Positions 11,364 through 23,174 of a stretch of DNA of 64,000 bases are shown here, in pieces; the first letter of the stretch is position 1, and each line of letters begins with the position of its first letter. The position numbers and the translations under genes are program-made. The notes under the pieces were generated by a model. That model worked only from the letters and a program-made list of their open reading frames with translations. It was not told where the DNA came from and did not search any database. The stretch is from contig JABAKD010000012.1 of assembly GCA_012845835.1 (NCBI GenBank), positions 4,262,438-4,326,437 of the forward strand, read 5' to 3'. This DNA is from Undaria pinnatifida. Taxonomy: Eukaryota > Sar > Phaeophyceae > Laminariales > Alariaceae.

Positions 11364-11849
11364 GATTGAGGCGGCAGCATATATAGCACACGGCGCGTGT
11401 TGTCGCCCCGCCTAATATGGTACCTTGTTGAGTACGTACGGAGACAACAATTTAGTGTTGAGTTGTTTTTTTTGGTATTGTTGGCATTCGTTTTAATTGT
11501 TTTTTTATTCGTCGTTGTCGGCCGCCGTGCCGTAAAAGCACACAGTACGGCAGGGTTTGATCGTTCTCTGTTTCGTAGGGGCGCTTTGCTGCACATACGA
11601 GGTGAGTTTTCTGCACGGCTTTCGTCGACTTTGTAACAAGAGCGTGCTTTGTGATGTTGGAATATGCCGAAGGCTGTCACGTGTTGGAAGATCTGCGATG
11701 ACCTGTGGTGTGATTGTCAGTAGGACTTGGCAATCGCAGGTCATAGGAATTTTCTAGGATTTCGGTGAGCTTTCTGCCCTGCGTTAGTCGACGAGACAAG
11801 TCAGCGGCGGCAAAGGACAAAAATGTGCTGTTGATATTGTAGACCACGG

Positions 11850-12060
11850 ACTGACTGACGGGCCCCCTTGACTGACCGCCCCTTACACTAGGACAAGGAA
11901 AAATAGTGCTGAGAAGACCGTGGTTTAACGCGTCCTCTTGACTGACCGCTCCCTACACTAAGACAAGGAGGAAATATGCCGTTAGACCGCGGTTTGACGG
12001 CCCCCCCTTGACTGACCGCCCTCAACACTTAAGCGCAGTGTCTTAAGGTCACAAGAGGCA
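11850..12060. repeat. TTGACTGACCGCCC tandem repeat
   Basis: Three successive units contain CCTTGACTGACCGCCCC, TACACTAGGACAAGGA, and ACCGYGGTTTRACG, with a period of about 70-75 bp. This is the best-preserved array of the family also seen at 2440 and 9880. Confidence 0.8.
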
Positions 12061-12149
12061 TTGACGCACCCCCAAACACCCACCCTCCAGCATACTTGAC
12101 ATGGGGGGGGGGGGGGTATTGAGTGAAGCGGCAAGATTGAGAAGGAACA

Positions 12150-12600
12150 CTGTCCGGGGTTTGTTGTTGTGAGCGATAATTTGATGTTGTGGGCCCAGCA
12201 TCTGGACAGTCGCGAATAACGTGGGGAGTCATATGATGGCGAGTGTTTAGCGATCGCATAGCGTTGTGAGTTTCCAGCATTTTGTTCGTCGAGAATAACA
12301 TGATGGAGGGTCAAGTGTTAGTGGTAACTACTGCTATGTGGCAGTTGCGTATTGTTGTGATTCCACGATCTGGTTCGTCGAGGACAACGCGGGGATCCAA
12401 TGGCAAGTGTTAGTAGTAGTGTTGTTAGTCCAGGAGTTGGTTCGTTGATAATATTCTGAATGGGGAATTCATTAGTAAGAGTCCGGGATTCGGTTCACCG
12501 ATAACAATTTGACGAGGGGCGAAGCAAGTTTTTGGACAGCTGGTGTTGTGCATCCAGGATTCGGTTGGTCGATAGTATCCTGATGAGCAGTCAAACTAGT
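12150..12600. repeat. Degenerate minisatellite, GGTTCGTCGATAACA units
   Basis: Units of roughly 75 bp share CCAGSATTYGGTTCGTCGA, then TAACAATNTGATGRGG, and CAAGTGTTAGTGGTAGTGTTG. At least five can be followed from 12160 to 12595. 12600-13690 holds no gene I can support. Confidence 0.7.
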
Positions 12601-13696
12601 CTTTGACGAATGCATTTGTCTACAACAAGAAAGCCCAAGCCTGTGGCTTATGTCCGATTTTTCTTACCCGTGATAGCTCAGATAGACCTGTAGGCCCAAG
12701 CCTTTTTTGCCCACTCACTGCTGAGGACGTGGTGTGTGTTGCCCGGTTAGTTGCTATCAGTACCAGGTATTTGTGCCAGTCGCTATTATATTATCCAACC
12801 TGTTACAATCTGTTGGCCTGTGCTGTTACTTGCTGTGCCTTGTACCTTGGAGCGGATTAATTATTATTATGTGTTCGAATGAACGGAGGCGGTTTGACGC
12901 GTGCATGCATATATATACGCATGATTTTTCTTTTCGTGGATAGCGTTGTGTACTACGATAAGATGCAGAGTTTAGTTTGGAGAGACCATTGAGATGACTT
13001 CTAGCTCTATATATATATGCAATGTTCAACGCGGTAGATGCTGCGCTCCGGGGACACGGGGGGTCGTTAGCATTCACGTATTATATTATACATAGATAGT
13101 CTGCCTACGACATACGTACGTATTGTGTAGCGCCTTTTTTCAGGTTTTCCTGGTGGGGGAGGCACTTACTTTGCTGTGTGGTGATAAATCTTATTTTGTT
13201 TTGTTGTATAGCTTGTGTCACCACGTCGTGTTTTTTTTTGTGGCTGGTGTCACCCTCTTACTACCATCGTATATATTCTGGGCGGATCGTTTATGTTCAG
13301 GATACATAGCGATAGGTACCCCTGATGCCATTTTTTACTAGTATAGACTATGCGGATTTCGTGGATGGAGGAGGTACCCTATAACAACGTACTTGGAAGA
13401 GGTTTTTCCGGGCTTGGGAAGGGGGTGGGGTTCAGCATACCTACGTACGTTTCTTTACTACTATCGTATGCAGATTTTCTTTGGGAGGGGGCTAACATGG
13501 CTAACATTTCGATGTGGAAGATGTTACGCAATCCTTCGGGGGGGGGGGTTCCAACCTCTCAAGGGGAGGCACCATGATACTATGGCGTGTTATGGGAGAT
13601 GTTGCGTAGGGTCTGGGGGGATGTTTTTCAGCACACTCTTTGGCACATTTTTGTTTTCCCGGTGGCAACTGGGGAGTCTGAAACGGAGAATGTTTT

Positions 13697-13739
<43 letters not shown>

Positions 13740-13745
13740 GCCTGT
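13697..13745. repeat. (TCTG)n microsatellite
   Basis: About eleven TCTG units, then imperfect ones to 13770. ORFs rich in SVCL/TDRQ across it are artefacts. Confidence 0.95.
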
Positions 13746-14109
13746 TCGTCTGTCTGCCTGTATGTCTGCCATACTTTTGTTTTTTACTATTTTTTATAGG
13801 GCTTGCACCGGAGGAGGCACCCTCCCTTTAGCTATGCCGTCCTATCCCTCTTTCGCGTGGTTATGGAGGCGAGGTCATTGCCCAACTTGATCGCGGATCA
13901 GTTAACCATTACGAAGACGTTCGTATGATACGTTCGCGAGACGCTGGAACAGCAACATTAAGGAGGGATAACTTGGCATCGTACATGCTGTTGTTGTACG
14001 GTTGGAAGCCAACCAAGGGCATAGGAGAACGCGCATCGAAGAACGAAATATGAGAACCAGCCTTCTTTTTGGCAAGGGGCAGGGCGTGGAAGAGGGGCGG
14101 CGGTGGGTG

Positions 14110-14200
14110 GGTGGGGGGAAACGTACTCATTTGATGCTTGCCTTAGTCATTTGATCATTGACCGCGCACTCCTTTGGGGACGGAGCGGGGTGTGTGGGGG
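14110..14200 (-). mobile_element. 3' terminal fragment of LINE (same family as 47800-48160)
   Basis: The minus strand reads GCGCGGTCAATGATCAAATG then ACTAAGGCAAGCATCAAATG AGTACG and a poly-C-rich tail. This parallels 48085-48150, where the same words cross the stop codon of the LINE ORF. Only the extreme 3' end is present, as expected of a 5'-truncated LINE insertion. Confidence 0.6.
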
Positions 14201-14974
14201 GCGGGTGATGCTCACATTTGGCGTAGCATGTGTGTACTTGCAGGCGACGTTATGTTAAGTACACTCGTGCGTACAACTGGACTTGGTGGGGGTGTGGGCG
14301 GTGGAACCGGTTAGAGGCGTTTGATGCTCTGCACAGCGGCCTCTTTTTCGACGGAGGAACAGCCCGGTGTCGACTGAATCCCGGTTGCGTTTACACGTGT
14401 TATCATACCGGCATGCGTTACGCTGCTGCCATGGGACTGCTAATCGGATTTAGAGTATAATAGTTGTCCAAGTCAGTTTATGGGTTCCTAAGAGTTTCCT
14501 CTTTGGTTTTCCCTTTCGGGTATTACATTTCTGAAACTTGAATATATCGGCCTTGTTTGCTTGAAAAACTTTGAAGCACCCTTTCCCATGGCAACCGTGA
14601 GGCACCGTTTCCCGTAGGAATCGCGCAGCCCCCTCGCCTGATAGAGGAATCGTGAAGACACTGGTTTGAAGCAAATATCCACTCTTACTCTCTTGTAACT
14701 TTTGAAGCACCCTGCCTTGACGAATACGAGAGAAGATGAAACGAATTTGATGGCGTAGACCCTGCCCTCACCGCGCGCGACTGTATCGTATCCAGGATAG
14801 ATAGCATGGACTTTGGCATGGACTTTAATAGGGCGTAGACTCTTGGCCCGGTTGCGCGAATGAATGCCTTCGAGGTCACGTTTCGGGTGATGGGTGAGGA
14901 ATTGAGCTCCTCCTCGTGTTAGGAGCTCAGGAACTTCTTAGAATCTGCTGCACCCCCTACCGTGGGATGGCTCA

Positions 14975-15353
14975 ATCACGCCAAAAAACTGTATACCTTA
15001 ACACCTCTATTCCCGACGATTGAGGGTTGAGGAGCCCCCCCGTCATTCAGAAACCACTTCCGCCAAAAAAAGGTATAACTTAATATGGCGTATTCCCGAC
15101 GATTTTAAGGGTTAAGGAGCCCCCCCGTCATTCAGAAACCAATTCCGCCAAAAAAGGTATACCTTATAAGCACTTCTATTTCCGACGAACGTGGGTTGAG
15201 ACGCCCCGTCATTCAGAAAAAAAATAGCCTAAAAAAGGTATACCTTAACACCTCTATTTCCAACGATCTTGAGGGCTAAGGAGCCCCCGTCATTCAGGAA
15301 ACATTTCAGCCAAGAAACGGTATACCTTAACACCTCTATCGTAGCATGCGTTG
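14975..15353 (-). mobile_element. Tandem modules ending in a GCATGCTACGATAGAGG terminus
   Basis: Five units of about 75-80 bp repeat (GTCATTCAGAAACC, GCCAAAAAAGGTATACCTT, ACACCTCTATT, CGACGATT...GGTTRAGGAGCCCCC). The right end is CACCTCTATCGTAGCATGCG, the terminus shared with elements at 53336-53695 and 59003-59267. Those carry one or two of the same modules in opposite orientation. The left terminus is not visible. 15354-16115 holds no supported gene. Confidence 0.7.
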
Positions 15354-16119
15354 TTAAACAAATGCAAGGTTTTCAGACGCGGGCGGGTCTGAACCGTGGA
15401 TAGCCGATCAGTTGTTTGGACGTTGTAGGCCAAAGTTCGAAACAGAGAACGATACACTCAGAAAGGCCTCCACAACATAGATCAGATCCGAGCCTTGCGC
15501 GACCGACCAATATGGTTTACCTTGTAAGTCACCTTTTGACATGTCAGTACACCATTGTTGCCGCTTCTACGGCCTCGGCTATACACTGCGTACCGACGCC
15601 TCTTTTACCTTTACGGGCATACACGGAGTCGGCGGTGCACCTATTACGCGCAGCGCACACCACGTGGCACTATACTGCCGTTCTAAAGGCCTGATCTACA
15701 CCGTACCCAGATCTATATTGTTATCTACCATTGCGAGCATACCCGGAGCTTGCGCCAGGTGCCAGCCCTCCACGTCGAAAATTCGCTTGTGTTATACAAA
15801 GTATATTGATATAGTGTACAGTTCATACTCCGAAGTATTTTGTTTCAATTACTGCAGCATTTTGTGGGTTTTAGACTATACGCTTGCGGGTTTTCAGCAG
15901 GGCTGGCGGGGTTCGGGGCGGGGAGCGGGGCGGGGCGAATGTCCGCCTCGTGCCTCGCCCCGTTAGCGACCCCGTTTGCGTTCCAATAGTATCGAGATCA
16001 AACATGCAAGAAGCGTCACTGTATGTAGTCGACCAGTAACAGCTGGAGGCACGGCGGCTGAAACAGAAACCAACGGGGACGCCGAATACGAAAAACCCAA
16101 AAGCTGGTAAAGGTCACGA

Positions 16120-16420
16120 TCTCCCCTCGCTTTGTCAAATGTCACGACGTTGCTCTCGTTGCGGAAGGGCTGGTCCTCCCTTCGCATAACACAAAGTCAA
16201 GCCGTCGTGGTCCTCTTGTGATGGAGTTCAAGTAACCCCCCTCGTATCAAAAAGATGACGCCGTTGCCCGCTTTGGCGAAAGTTCAAGCCATACCCTCGT
16301 ATTCTACATAGCCTCGTTGTCACCCATGTTGCGAAAGGTTAGCTCACCCCCTCGCATTCCCCAAAGCTCCGTTCGTTGTCGTCTACTTTGCGCAAGGTCA
16401 GCAGGGGGGTTTCCTCACCT
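16120..16420. repeat. Minisatellite, unit about 65 bp
   Basis: Units share CCCTCGYATTC, TCGTTGTCRCCC, GTTGCGAAAGGTY and AGTTCAAGCC. Four to five drifted copies. It is followed at 16441-16469 by a short perfect hairpin (CACGATTTT / AAAATCGTG, 11-base loop). Confidence 0.6.
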
Positions 16421-16757
16421 TGTACAACAATAGCGTAAACCACGATTTTCCCGTACAACAAAAATCGTGGGCACTTTGCCATTTTCGTTCTAAGGGGGCG
16501 GGGTTACCGGTCCACCGCGCGAGGGACCAGGAGTGTGCGAAAATGTACCGCTAAAAAATGCAGATCGTAAACAAACGGGTCTTGCACACTACAAGTAAGT
16601 TCTGTTTTTCGTCGTGGCAGATAGCCGGAAGGTTAAGATTTCCACAGAGAAAATAATTTCTCGGTCAAAGCGTTTTGTTCGACTCGCGAATCGTTTCGAT
16701 CAACCAGAAAACTGCGCACCACAAACCCTTTCCCTCTGGGAGTGGAGTTTATCTAGA

Positions 16758-18945
16758 GATTCCATGGATGTGGTGGAAGCTTCTATGAAAGTGTCGAAAG
16801 CTTCTGCAGAAGTGATGGAATCTTCCACGGCAGTGGGTGGAATATTCCATGGAAGCGGTGGAATATTCCATGGAAGTGATGAATAGAAGCTTCCATGAAA
16901 GCGGTGGAATCCATGGTGTTGGGGTGGAAGCTTCCGCGAAGTTTGCGGAAGATTTCAGCTTTCTACATGAAAGTGGTGGCATTTTTTCACGGAAGTTTCC
17001 ATGGAAGCTCAGATAACTCCCATGGAAACAAAAAGCTTCCATGGGAGCTGTTTCCAAGGAAGCAGTGTGGAAAAAACTCGTGAAGGCTACCATGTGGATG
17101 TAGCAGATGTTCGACTTCCATACGGAAGGCTATGTATCCTCTGTTGTGCTAGATTGGAATCTTGCGGAAACGAAACGCTAAAGGAAGCAGTGGAGTTCCT
17201 GAGGCGTCTACAAAAACAGAAGATTCCACTGGACGCTTCGTCAGGGAAGATCCCCGTGGCAAATCTACAGAACCTTCCACGCTACATCCACCCACCTCGG
17301 TAGGCCCTTCCGCTGCTTCCACAAAAGCTTCACCTACTCCCGTGGACTACTCCATGGAAGTACTGGAAGCTTCCACTGAAGGAAACTTCCATCGGGAGGA
17401 AGGTGGAAGGAAGTTTCCATGGAAGTAGCGGGAGCTTCCACTTCTTCCATTCCCTTCCACGGAAATTTCCATGCTTACTTACATTGCGTCCATACATTCC
17501 CACGGGATTTTCCACGGCTCCATGGAATATTCTACGGGAGTAGTGGAAGCTTCCACATGGAGGCAGCAGAATATTCCTAGAATATTCCACGTGATCCAGG
17601 CTGCGGTAGGGGGGGTTCCCCTTTTTTTAGTTTTTTTTTTTTTGCAGTGGCTCAGGGTCACTCTCGCGAGTGACCCCTCCCCGGTTCCTTGCGGTCCGAA
17701 GTTTTCTTGACGTTTCAAGTTGACGACGCCAACAACCCGCAATGAAAATGCTGCAACAAAAAAAAATCGACCAGAGTGAATTTGCCCGTGAGGGACAGAG
17801 TCACTCGCGCGCGAGTGGCTCAAACGCGGCGGTGAAAAACGGGGGGTATGATGATAGAGTATTATAGTACAATACGCTAGCCTTTGGTCGTGTAGAAGAG
17901 TAGGGAGAGACTCCACTGCTTCCACGTACTTGTGCACAGCTTTCAATGGAAGCTTCCGTAAATAGTGTTTTGACGGAAGCTTCCATGGGAATGTTGAAGT
18001 ATTTCAAGGGAGAAATGGAGAAGCTTTCGGTGACGTAGTGTAAGCTTCTATGGAAGTAGTCGGAGCTTCAACTGCGTTCGTAACTTCCACGAAAGCTTAC
18101 ATCGCTTCCATGGGAGCTTTCGTGAAGGTGGTGGAAGCTTACATGGAAGTAAGTATGGAAGTGGTGGAAGGATCCATAGGAAAGTTGTGGGAGCTTCCAC
18201 TGCGTCCGTGTACTCCCGTGGAAGTTTCCATCGCTGGCGTGAAAAGCGTGTATTCAACTAGTGGAACTTTCCATGAAGAAAGCAGTGGGAGCTTCCATCC
18301 CTTCCATTTATTTCCATGATTTTTTCCAACACTGCGTCAACGGAACCTTACGCGGCATATTAGTGGACGAACCAATGGAAGTAGTGGGAGCTTCCACCCC
18401 GCCTCCGTATAATTATGTGCAAGCTTCTATGTACTTCAACCATGTGAACCTTTATTTCTTCCATGGAAGTTTACACTGCCTCCACGAGAGCCTCCAGCAG
18501 TTCCGTGGACCCCTCCATGTAAGTAAGCGGAGGCAGTGGAATCCCCGAGTACTCTCCCACGGAAGATTATTATAAAAAATGAAAATACACTCCAGCTGTG
18601 TTATACAATGCTTCCACGAAAGCTGCTACTGGAACGGTGGAAGTACTCGCAGTGGTATCTTTCTTGGAGGTACATGGCAGGAATGGAAGCTTCCTCTAGT
18701 TCCATGGAGCTTCTTCTACTACTTACCCTGAGTGGTGGAAGAGATAGAGCACATTGGAGCAGTATAAGCTCTCACCATTGCATGAAGCTTCCACTGTTAT
18801 TTCCGAACGCTTCCGCGTCTTTCGTGGCAGTCCGAACGGAAACTTCACACGCTTCCACTACATAGTGGAAGCCCACTGCTTCCATGGAAGCTTCCACCAC
18901 ATCCGTGGGAGTAATCGAAGCGATGGAAGCGAGTCCCCCTTACAG
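16758..18945. repeat. GGAAGCTTCC / CCATGGAAG palindromic satellite, left block
   Basis: The DNA is built from degenerate self-complementary words: GGAAGCTTCCAC, TTCCATGGAAG, GTGGAAGCTTCC. They recur every 10-40 bases on both strands, so the block reads almost the same in either direction. Peptides such as MEVVEAS or FHGSFHG in ORFs are translation artefacts. The block is interrupted by an inverted-repeat element (17599-17850) and by the LINE fragment at 18960-19930, and resumes at 20045. Confidence 0.9.
17599..17850 (+). mobile_element. Small inverted-repeat element nested in satellite
   Basis: It begins GGCTGCGGTAGGGGGGGTTC and ends AAAAACGGGGGGTATG. Internal blocks (TTTGCAGTGGCTCAGGGTCACTC, ACCCGCAATG, CAGAGTCACTCGCGCGCGAG) match 790-1030 and 37539-37797. 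The interruption of uniform satellite on both sides marks it as an insertion. Confidence 0.7.
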
Positions 18946-18959
18946 CGCTGTCGTGAGAT

Positions 18960-19930
18960 CTTCCAGGGCTGGGGCTGTTCGGGTTTGCCCGTCAGAAAGC
19001 ACTTCCCCGTGGGATCAAGAAACGGGCAGCGACCCATCTCAACCCCTTACTCGCCGTATTTGAGCATACTGGTATCTCTTGGGCTGCAGTCATTTGTGCT
19101 GTCTCCAGCTAATTTACAAACTTTGTGTTCCCCTTTCATATCCTGCATATTCTAGCTTTGTTGGTACAAATCGCATTAATCAGAATAGACCTATTTTAAC
19201 CCTGGTGTCAAGGTGCGCGTCTGTTAGGGCCGCTTCTGTCTTGCCTACGTGTGCTTTATCCTTTCCTACGAGTACACCCTTGATATCTATGTGTCATTTC
19301 CAAGAGAAGTAATTTGAGACATGTACGCCAAGGTATGTATGCTTGTCTACGATCGGCTAATTTTTTCTTCTCCCCAATTCCAATTTTGGTCTTATCGGGG
19401 TCTCCTTATACCTGCTAAATGACGGCTACCGCGCATTTTTACGTTCGCTGCTACTCTCTATTTCTCACAGTTTAGTGCATTCTAGTGCCTTCGCATTTTT
19501 GTTTTTAGCCCTCCAGATGTTTCAGACATTCCCACGAAACCACCCTCAAATATCAATCCCGACAGCGTATCTTCCCCCACGGTGACTTCTTGCTTTGCTG
19601 CTTCGACTGCTACTATCACGCCATTAGTATAGTCTATATCTTGAACTCATTGGGTGATAACGTACATCCCTGTGCCACGTCTTGTAACATATCAACATCA
19701 TAGTTCGATTTTTCCCTGTTCAGCATCACAGCACCTCTCGCATACATTCCGTTATCCTTTTCATTATTCTCCACATCTTTCCTCTGGTGGTCCCTATTTT
19801 CCACAATTGTTTCCACAACGGGGGGGCGGGGGGGGGGGTCTCCGTTTGTTTTTTTAGTTTGCCATTCGTGCAATTTTTCGTACCTGGTCTACACGCTACA
19901 GGAGCCCACTCGAGCACAGCACTCATCACA
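18960..19930 (-). pseudogene. Dead LINE reverse transcriptase fragment
   Basis: On the minus strand, pieces of a non-LTR retrotransposon polymerase follow in order across several frames. They are AVMLNREKS...VAQGCTLSPNEFK (palm/fingers, about 19635-19760), YTNGVIVAVEAAKQ...TVGEDTLSGLIFEGGFVGMS (19510-19630), PIVDKHTYLGVHVS, KDKAHVGKTEAALTDAHLDTR, and VPTKLEYAG...LETAQMTAAQEI (down to about 19050). The order and content match LINE reverse transcriptases. Frameshifts and at least three in-frame stops break it. The catalytic F-x-D-D box reads FEGG, so both aspartates are lost. It sits between two halves of the AAGCTT satellite. Confidence 0.75.
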
Positions 19931-20044
19931 TAACGGAGGGCGGCTGAAACGCGGAGGGTCTCCCCTTTTTAGTGTTTCGTTTCCCCTTTGAATTCGTTTT
20001 AAAATTTCGTTCTATTAACAAAGTTAAAGGATCTCAGCAGTGCT

Positions 20045-20985
20045 ACTCTTAGAAGCTTCCACTACTCCCACCGGTCCCACTACCTCCATGGAAGCTTACA
20101 CAGAAGTTCATGGAAGACGTGGTGTCATTCTACCGTAGCCCCACCAACTTTTCTTTACCGAAGTCACCGGTTTCGAAACCCGTTCCCGGCCGTATCGCCT
20201 GAAAAGGGTGCCCCTTGCTACCCCGGCGTCATAATTCGATAGTCCTTCGCATAAAAGAAAACATATGAAAATACTTCGAATTATGTGGTCAATGGCATCC
20301 TTCCTCGCGTCGAGCAGCCATGAATTGTTCGTTAAAGAAAATCACTGGTTTTGGGGGGGGTATCATCTTAGAATCAGTCCGTGGAGGCTCCCACTACTTC
20401 TTCCACGGAATAAGCTTCCACTAACCCTACAGAAAGTTGCATGGAAGCTAGATGTAAGTACGTGGATTCTACCACGGAAGTATATGTGTAAGTACACTAA
20501 CTACTACTTCCTTCATGGAAGCTTCCACTACTATTAATACTTCTACTGCTGCAGCTTACATGGAAGCGACGGGAGTGATGTACACGATGATGGAAGCCTA
20601 TGGAAATATCGCGAGTTCACCCCATTTCATGGGAGATATATATGCCATTTCTGCCACCGAAGCTTCCGTGGAAGCTTCCACACTTTAGATGGGAAAAGCT
20701 TCCATGGGAGTTCCACTACCCCCTCCATTGAAGTTTCCATAGACGTACATAATAGAGGTGTTCCACTTCCTCCGTGGAGGAAGTAGACGGACGCTTACAT
20801 GGAGGAGAAGTAGATGGAAGCTTCGTGCTTAGTCTTCCATAACCATGGAGATAGATAGTGGAGTTTACGCGGAAGGTACATCCACGAAACGTTCCATAGA
20901 AGAAGATTCTATGGAAGCTTCCACTGCTTCGATGTACGGGTGCTTCCTCCATAGAAGTAGTGGAAGCTTGCATCTCCTTCCACGA
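20045..20985. repeat. GGAAGCTTCC palindromic satellite, right block
   Basis: This has the same word set as 16758-18945 (GGAAGCTTCCAC, CATGGAAGC, GGTGGAAG). A 60-bp stretch at 20150-20220 with GGTTTCGAAACC interrupts it. 20990-21400 shows no gene. Confidence 0.85.
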
Positions 20986-21410
20986 AAAAAGCCTATGATA
21001 ATGTGGAAGCCCGAAAAAAAACGCAATCCTGTGGCTATGTATGGACGGAATTACTGCACACGAAAATTACCCCCGGCGAAGAACGGCGGAGTGGGAGGAA
21101 GGCAGCAAAAAATAAGAAAGAACAAAAACACACGTCACAGGTCAGGGCAAGCATAGAGTGAAAAAAATTACTGGCGTAGATACCAGTAGTAGGTATTAGA
21201 CGGAGGCTGTCGAACGGCTGGCCACAGCAGCAAAGGTCGGTCTTAATATTAATAGTAGACCATGTTACTATCAGCATGAGGTTTTTGGAGCCCAGCATGA
21301 GGTTTTTGAAGCCCAGGCAGTCATACGTGTTTTGGTCGGAAAATTCTATTTAGACCATGCTAAATCCCTATCGTGTCACGCGTACTCTATGGTAGCCACT
21401 CGCGCGAGCC

Positions 21411-21542
21411 CCCCCCAATAATAGTACGACCTCCCTTCGGTCGCCTTGTGGTCGATGAGTCACGAGAGCAACGGATGCCCCCAATAATAGTACGACCTCC
21501 CTTCGGTCGCCTTGTGGTCGATGAGTCACGAGAGCAACGGAT
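21411..21542 (+). repeat. 66-bp perfect direct duplication
   Basis: The block starting CCCCAATAATAGTACGACC and ending GAGAGCAACGGATG appears twice head to tail with no visible difference, implying a recent event. 21545-22015 has no supported gene; a TAGTCTAGAC palindrome lies at about 21927-21950. Confidence 0.9.
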
Positions 21543-22017
21543 GCGTAAAATGAGTCATCATACGAGTACCACGTACCTGGTATGAGTTACCAGCTTGTGC
21601 ATAATTATAATGAAGGTTTACACTCGATTGTAGTTATGAAAAGTGTATTATGTTTAGAACGGTGCTGGTATGAGTTTCGAGTCAGGAGCAAAATGATAAT
21701 GCGCGAGTCTCGTCGGTAGATACGCGTGCGGTAGATGGACGTACGACACGCAAGGTATATCTGCCTCTGATATCTGTCCTATCAATCTATCAATACCACA
21801 GCAGTAAGTACGTCCTAGGGGTCTTCTACCTCGTGGACAAGAGGATCCCTAGAACCTACCTGGTACCTGTGTACTTTATTACTCAATTTAAACACAGACC
21901 CTCCCAGGGTTGGGTAATTTTTTTGACAGTCTAGTCTAGACTCTAGACTACATGTACATACAGTATGTGCTATTCGTAGGAATCACCTCTCCCCGTGGTT
22001 CAAGGCACGGGCGGAGA

Positions 22018-22122
22018 CCCATCCCTAGCCCTAACCTTAACCCTAACCCTAACCCTAAATCCAACCCTAACCCCTACCCTGACCCCAACCCGGACCCCAA
22101 CCCGGACCCTAAACCCGGCCAG
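22018..22122 (+). repeat. Interstitial telomere-like repeat (CCCTAA/AACCCT)
   Basis: About 100 bases run AACCCTAACCCTAACCCTAA, then degrade to ACCCCAACCCGGACC variants. The orientation is C-rich on the plus strand. It is far from any visible chromosome end. Confidence 0.85.
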
Positions 22123-22619
22123 AAAAGGGCGAGAAACGCGGCTGCTCAAGGTAACAGCAAACCCCGTCGGACGATTTTTTTTTTTAAAAGAAGAAAGGTG
22201 CTTTCCTCGACGACGTGGAGAGTGCAAAGGCAGAGCGAAGAGTCTCGAGTCTATAGTATATGGAAATATGTCGACGAGAGCTAGCCAAAGCCGCCACTTT
22301 TGTTGTGTCCCCCGCTGGTTTTCGAGAAACTCGGCTCTGAAAATTCGTCTCAGACATGGTGTGTGGGTAGAACTTGTGGTGTGTGGCATGTACTTACCAC
22401 AGAACCGTGCGTAGCAAGCACAGCGGCAAAAGTTACGCCGCCGGACGTTACAAAAACGAATCGACACATGCCAAAAAATATATCTTTTTCATTCGAAATT
22501 CGAATCGAAAAAATGCGGAGAAATAATTAGACAGATGGATCTTCGACGCGACGAGCTTCGTTCATGTTGGATATGATCTGCCCACCTCTTATATGTATTG
22601 GGCGGCTGTTGGCTACTTA

Positions 22620-22840
22620 CGAAGGCACCCAGGCGCCGAGGGCGGGCTAGCATCCCCTTGATCTCTCGTTCGCAGTTCGAGATCCAGCAGCACTGCTTTT
22701 GCTGCTGCGTGAACTTGGAAACGTAAAAAAGCCGAAAACGCGGGGCGTGTGTCGGACTTTTGTTTTCGGCAAATAGGCTGAACCTGAGGCCCAACCTGAC
22801 CAAGAAATGAGCGAATGAGCTGGGGCAGAACTTTCGCCAT
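22620..22840 (-). other. Possible first exon of a divergent gene, unrecognised
   Basis: On the minus strand an ATG at 22840 opens MAKVLPQLIRSFLGQVGPQV and runs to a good donor (GCCTTC|GTAAGT). The overlapping minus frame is also open to the same donor, so the frame is uncertain. It points away from the gene starting at 23175. Evidence is weak and no family is recognised. Confidence 0.22.
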
Positions 22841-23174
22841 ACAGGAACTCTCACCAAGAGAGGAAGAAAGGAACACGGGTCAAAGCTAGCCAGAGAGCGT
22901 CAGAGAGCTTTTACGCCACAGAAGGGCACGGAAGGCCACAGCAAGCGGAAAACAGGTCGCCCACGCAACGGGCACCGTCTTCTCCACGCTGTAGGCGCTG
23001 CTATTGATTCACAGGAGAGCTCATCTATTTCTCCGGTATCTCGGCTTCTGTCTGTCCATCTCGCAGAGGCCACACACCATACATTCCATGTGTCATTGAA
23101 GTTTTCTTCCGTAAGCCTCTCGCAACAATTGGAGCAGCAGCAGGGTGCACGCAGCACCCGTTCTCTCAGCTGCG

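Noticed and set aside
13590-13890. ORFs rich in SVCLSVCL / TDRQTDRQ
   Set aside because: Translation of the TCTG microsatellite.
21411-21542. CRISPR-like repeat
   Set aside because: A simple two-copy tandem duplication without spacers, in a eukaryotic context.
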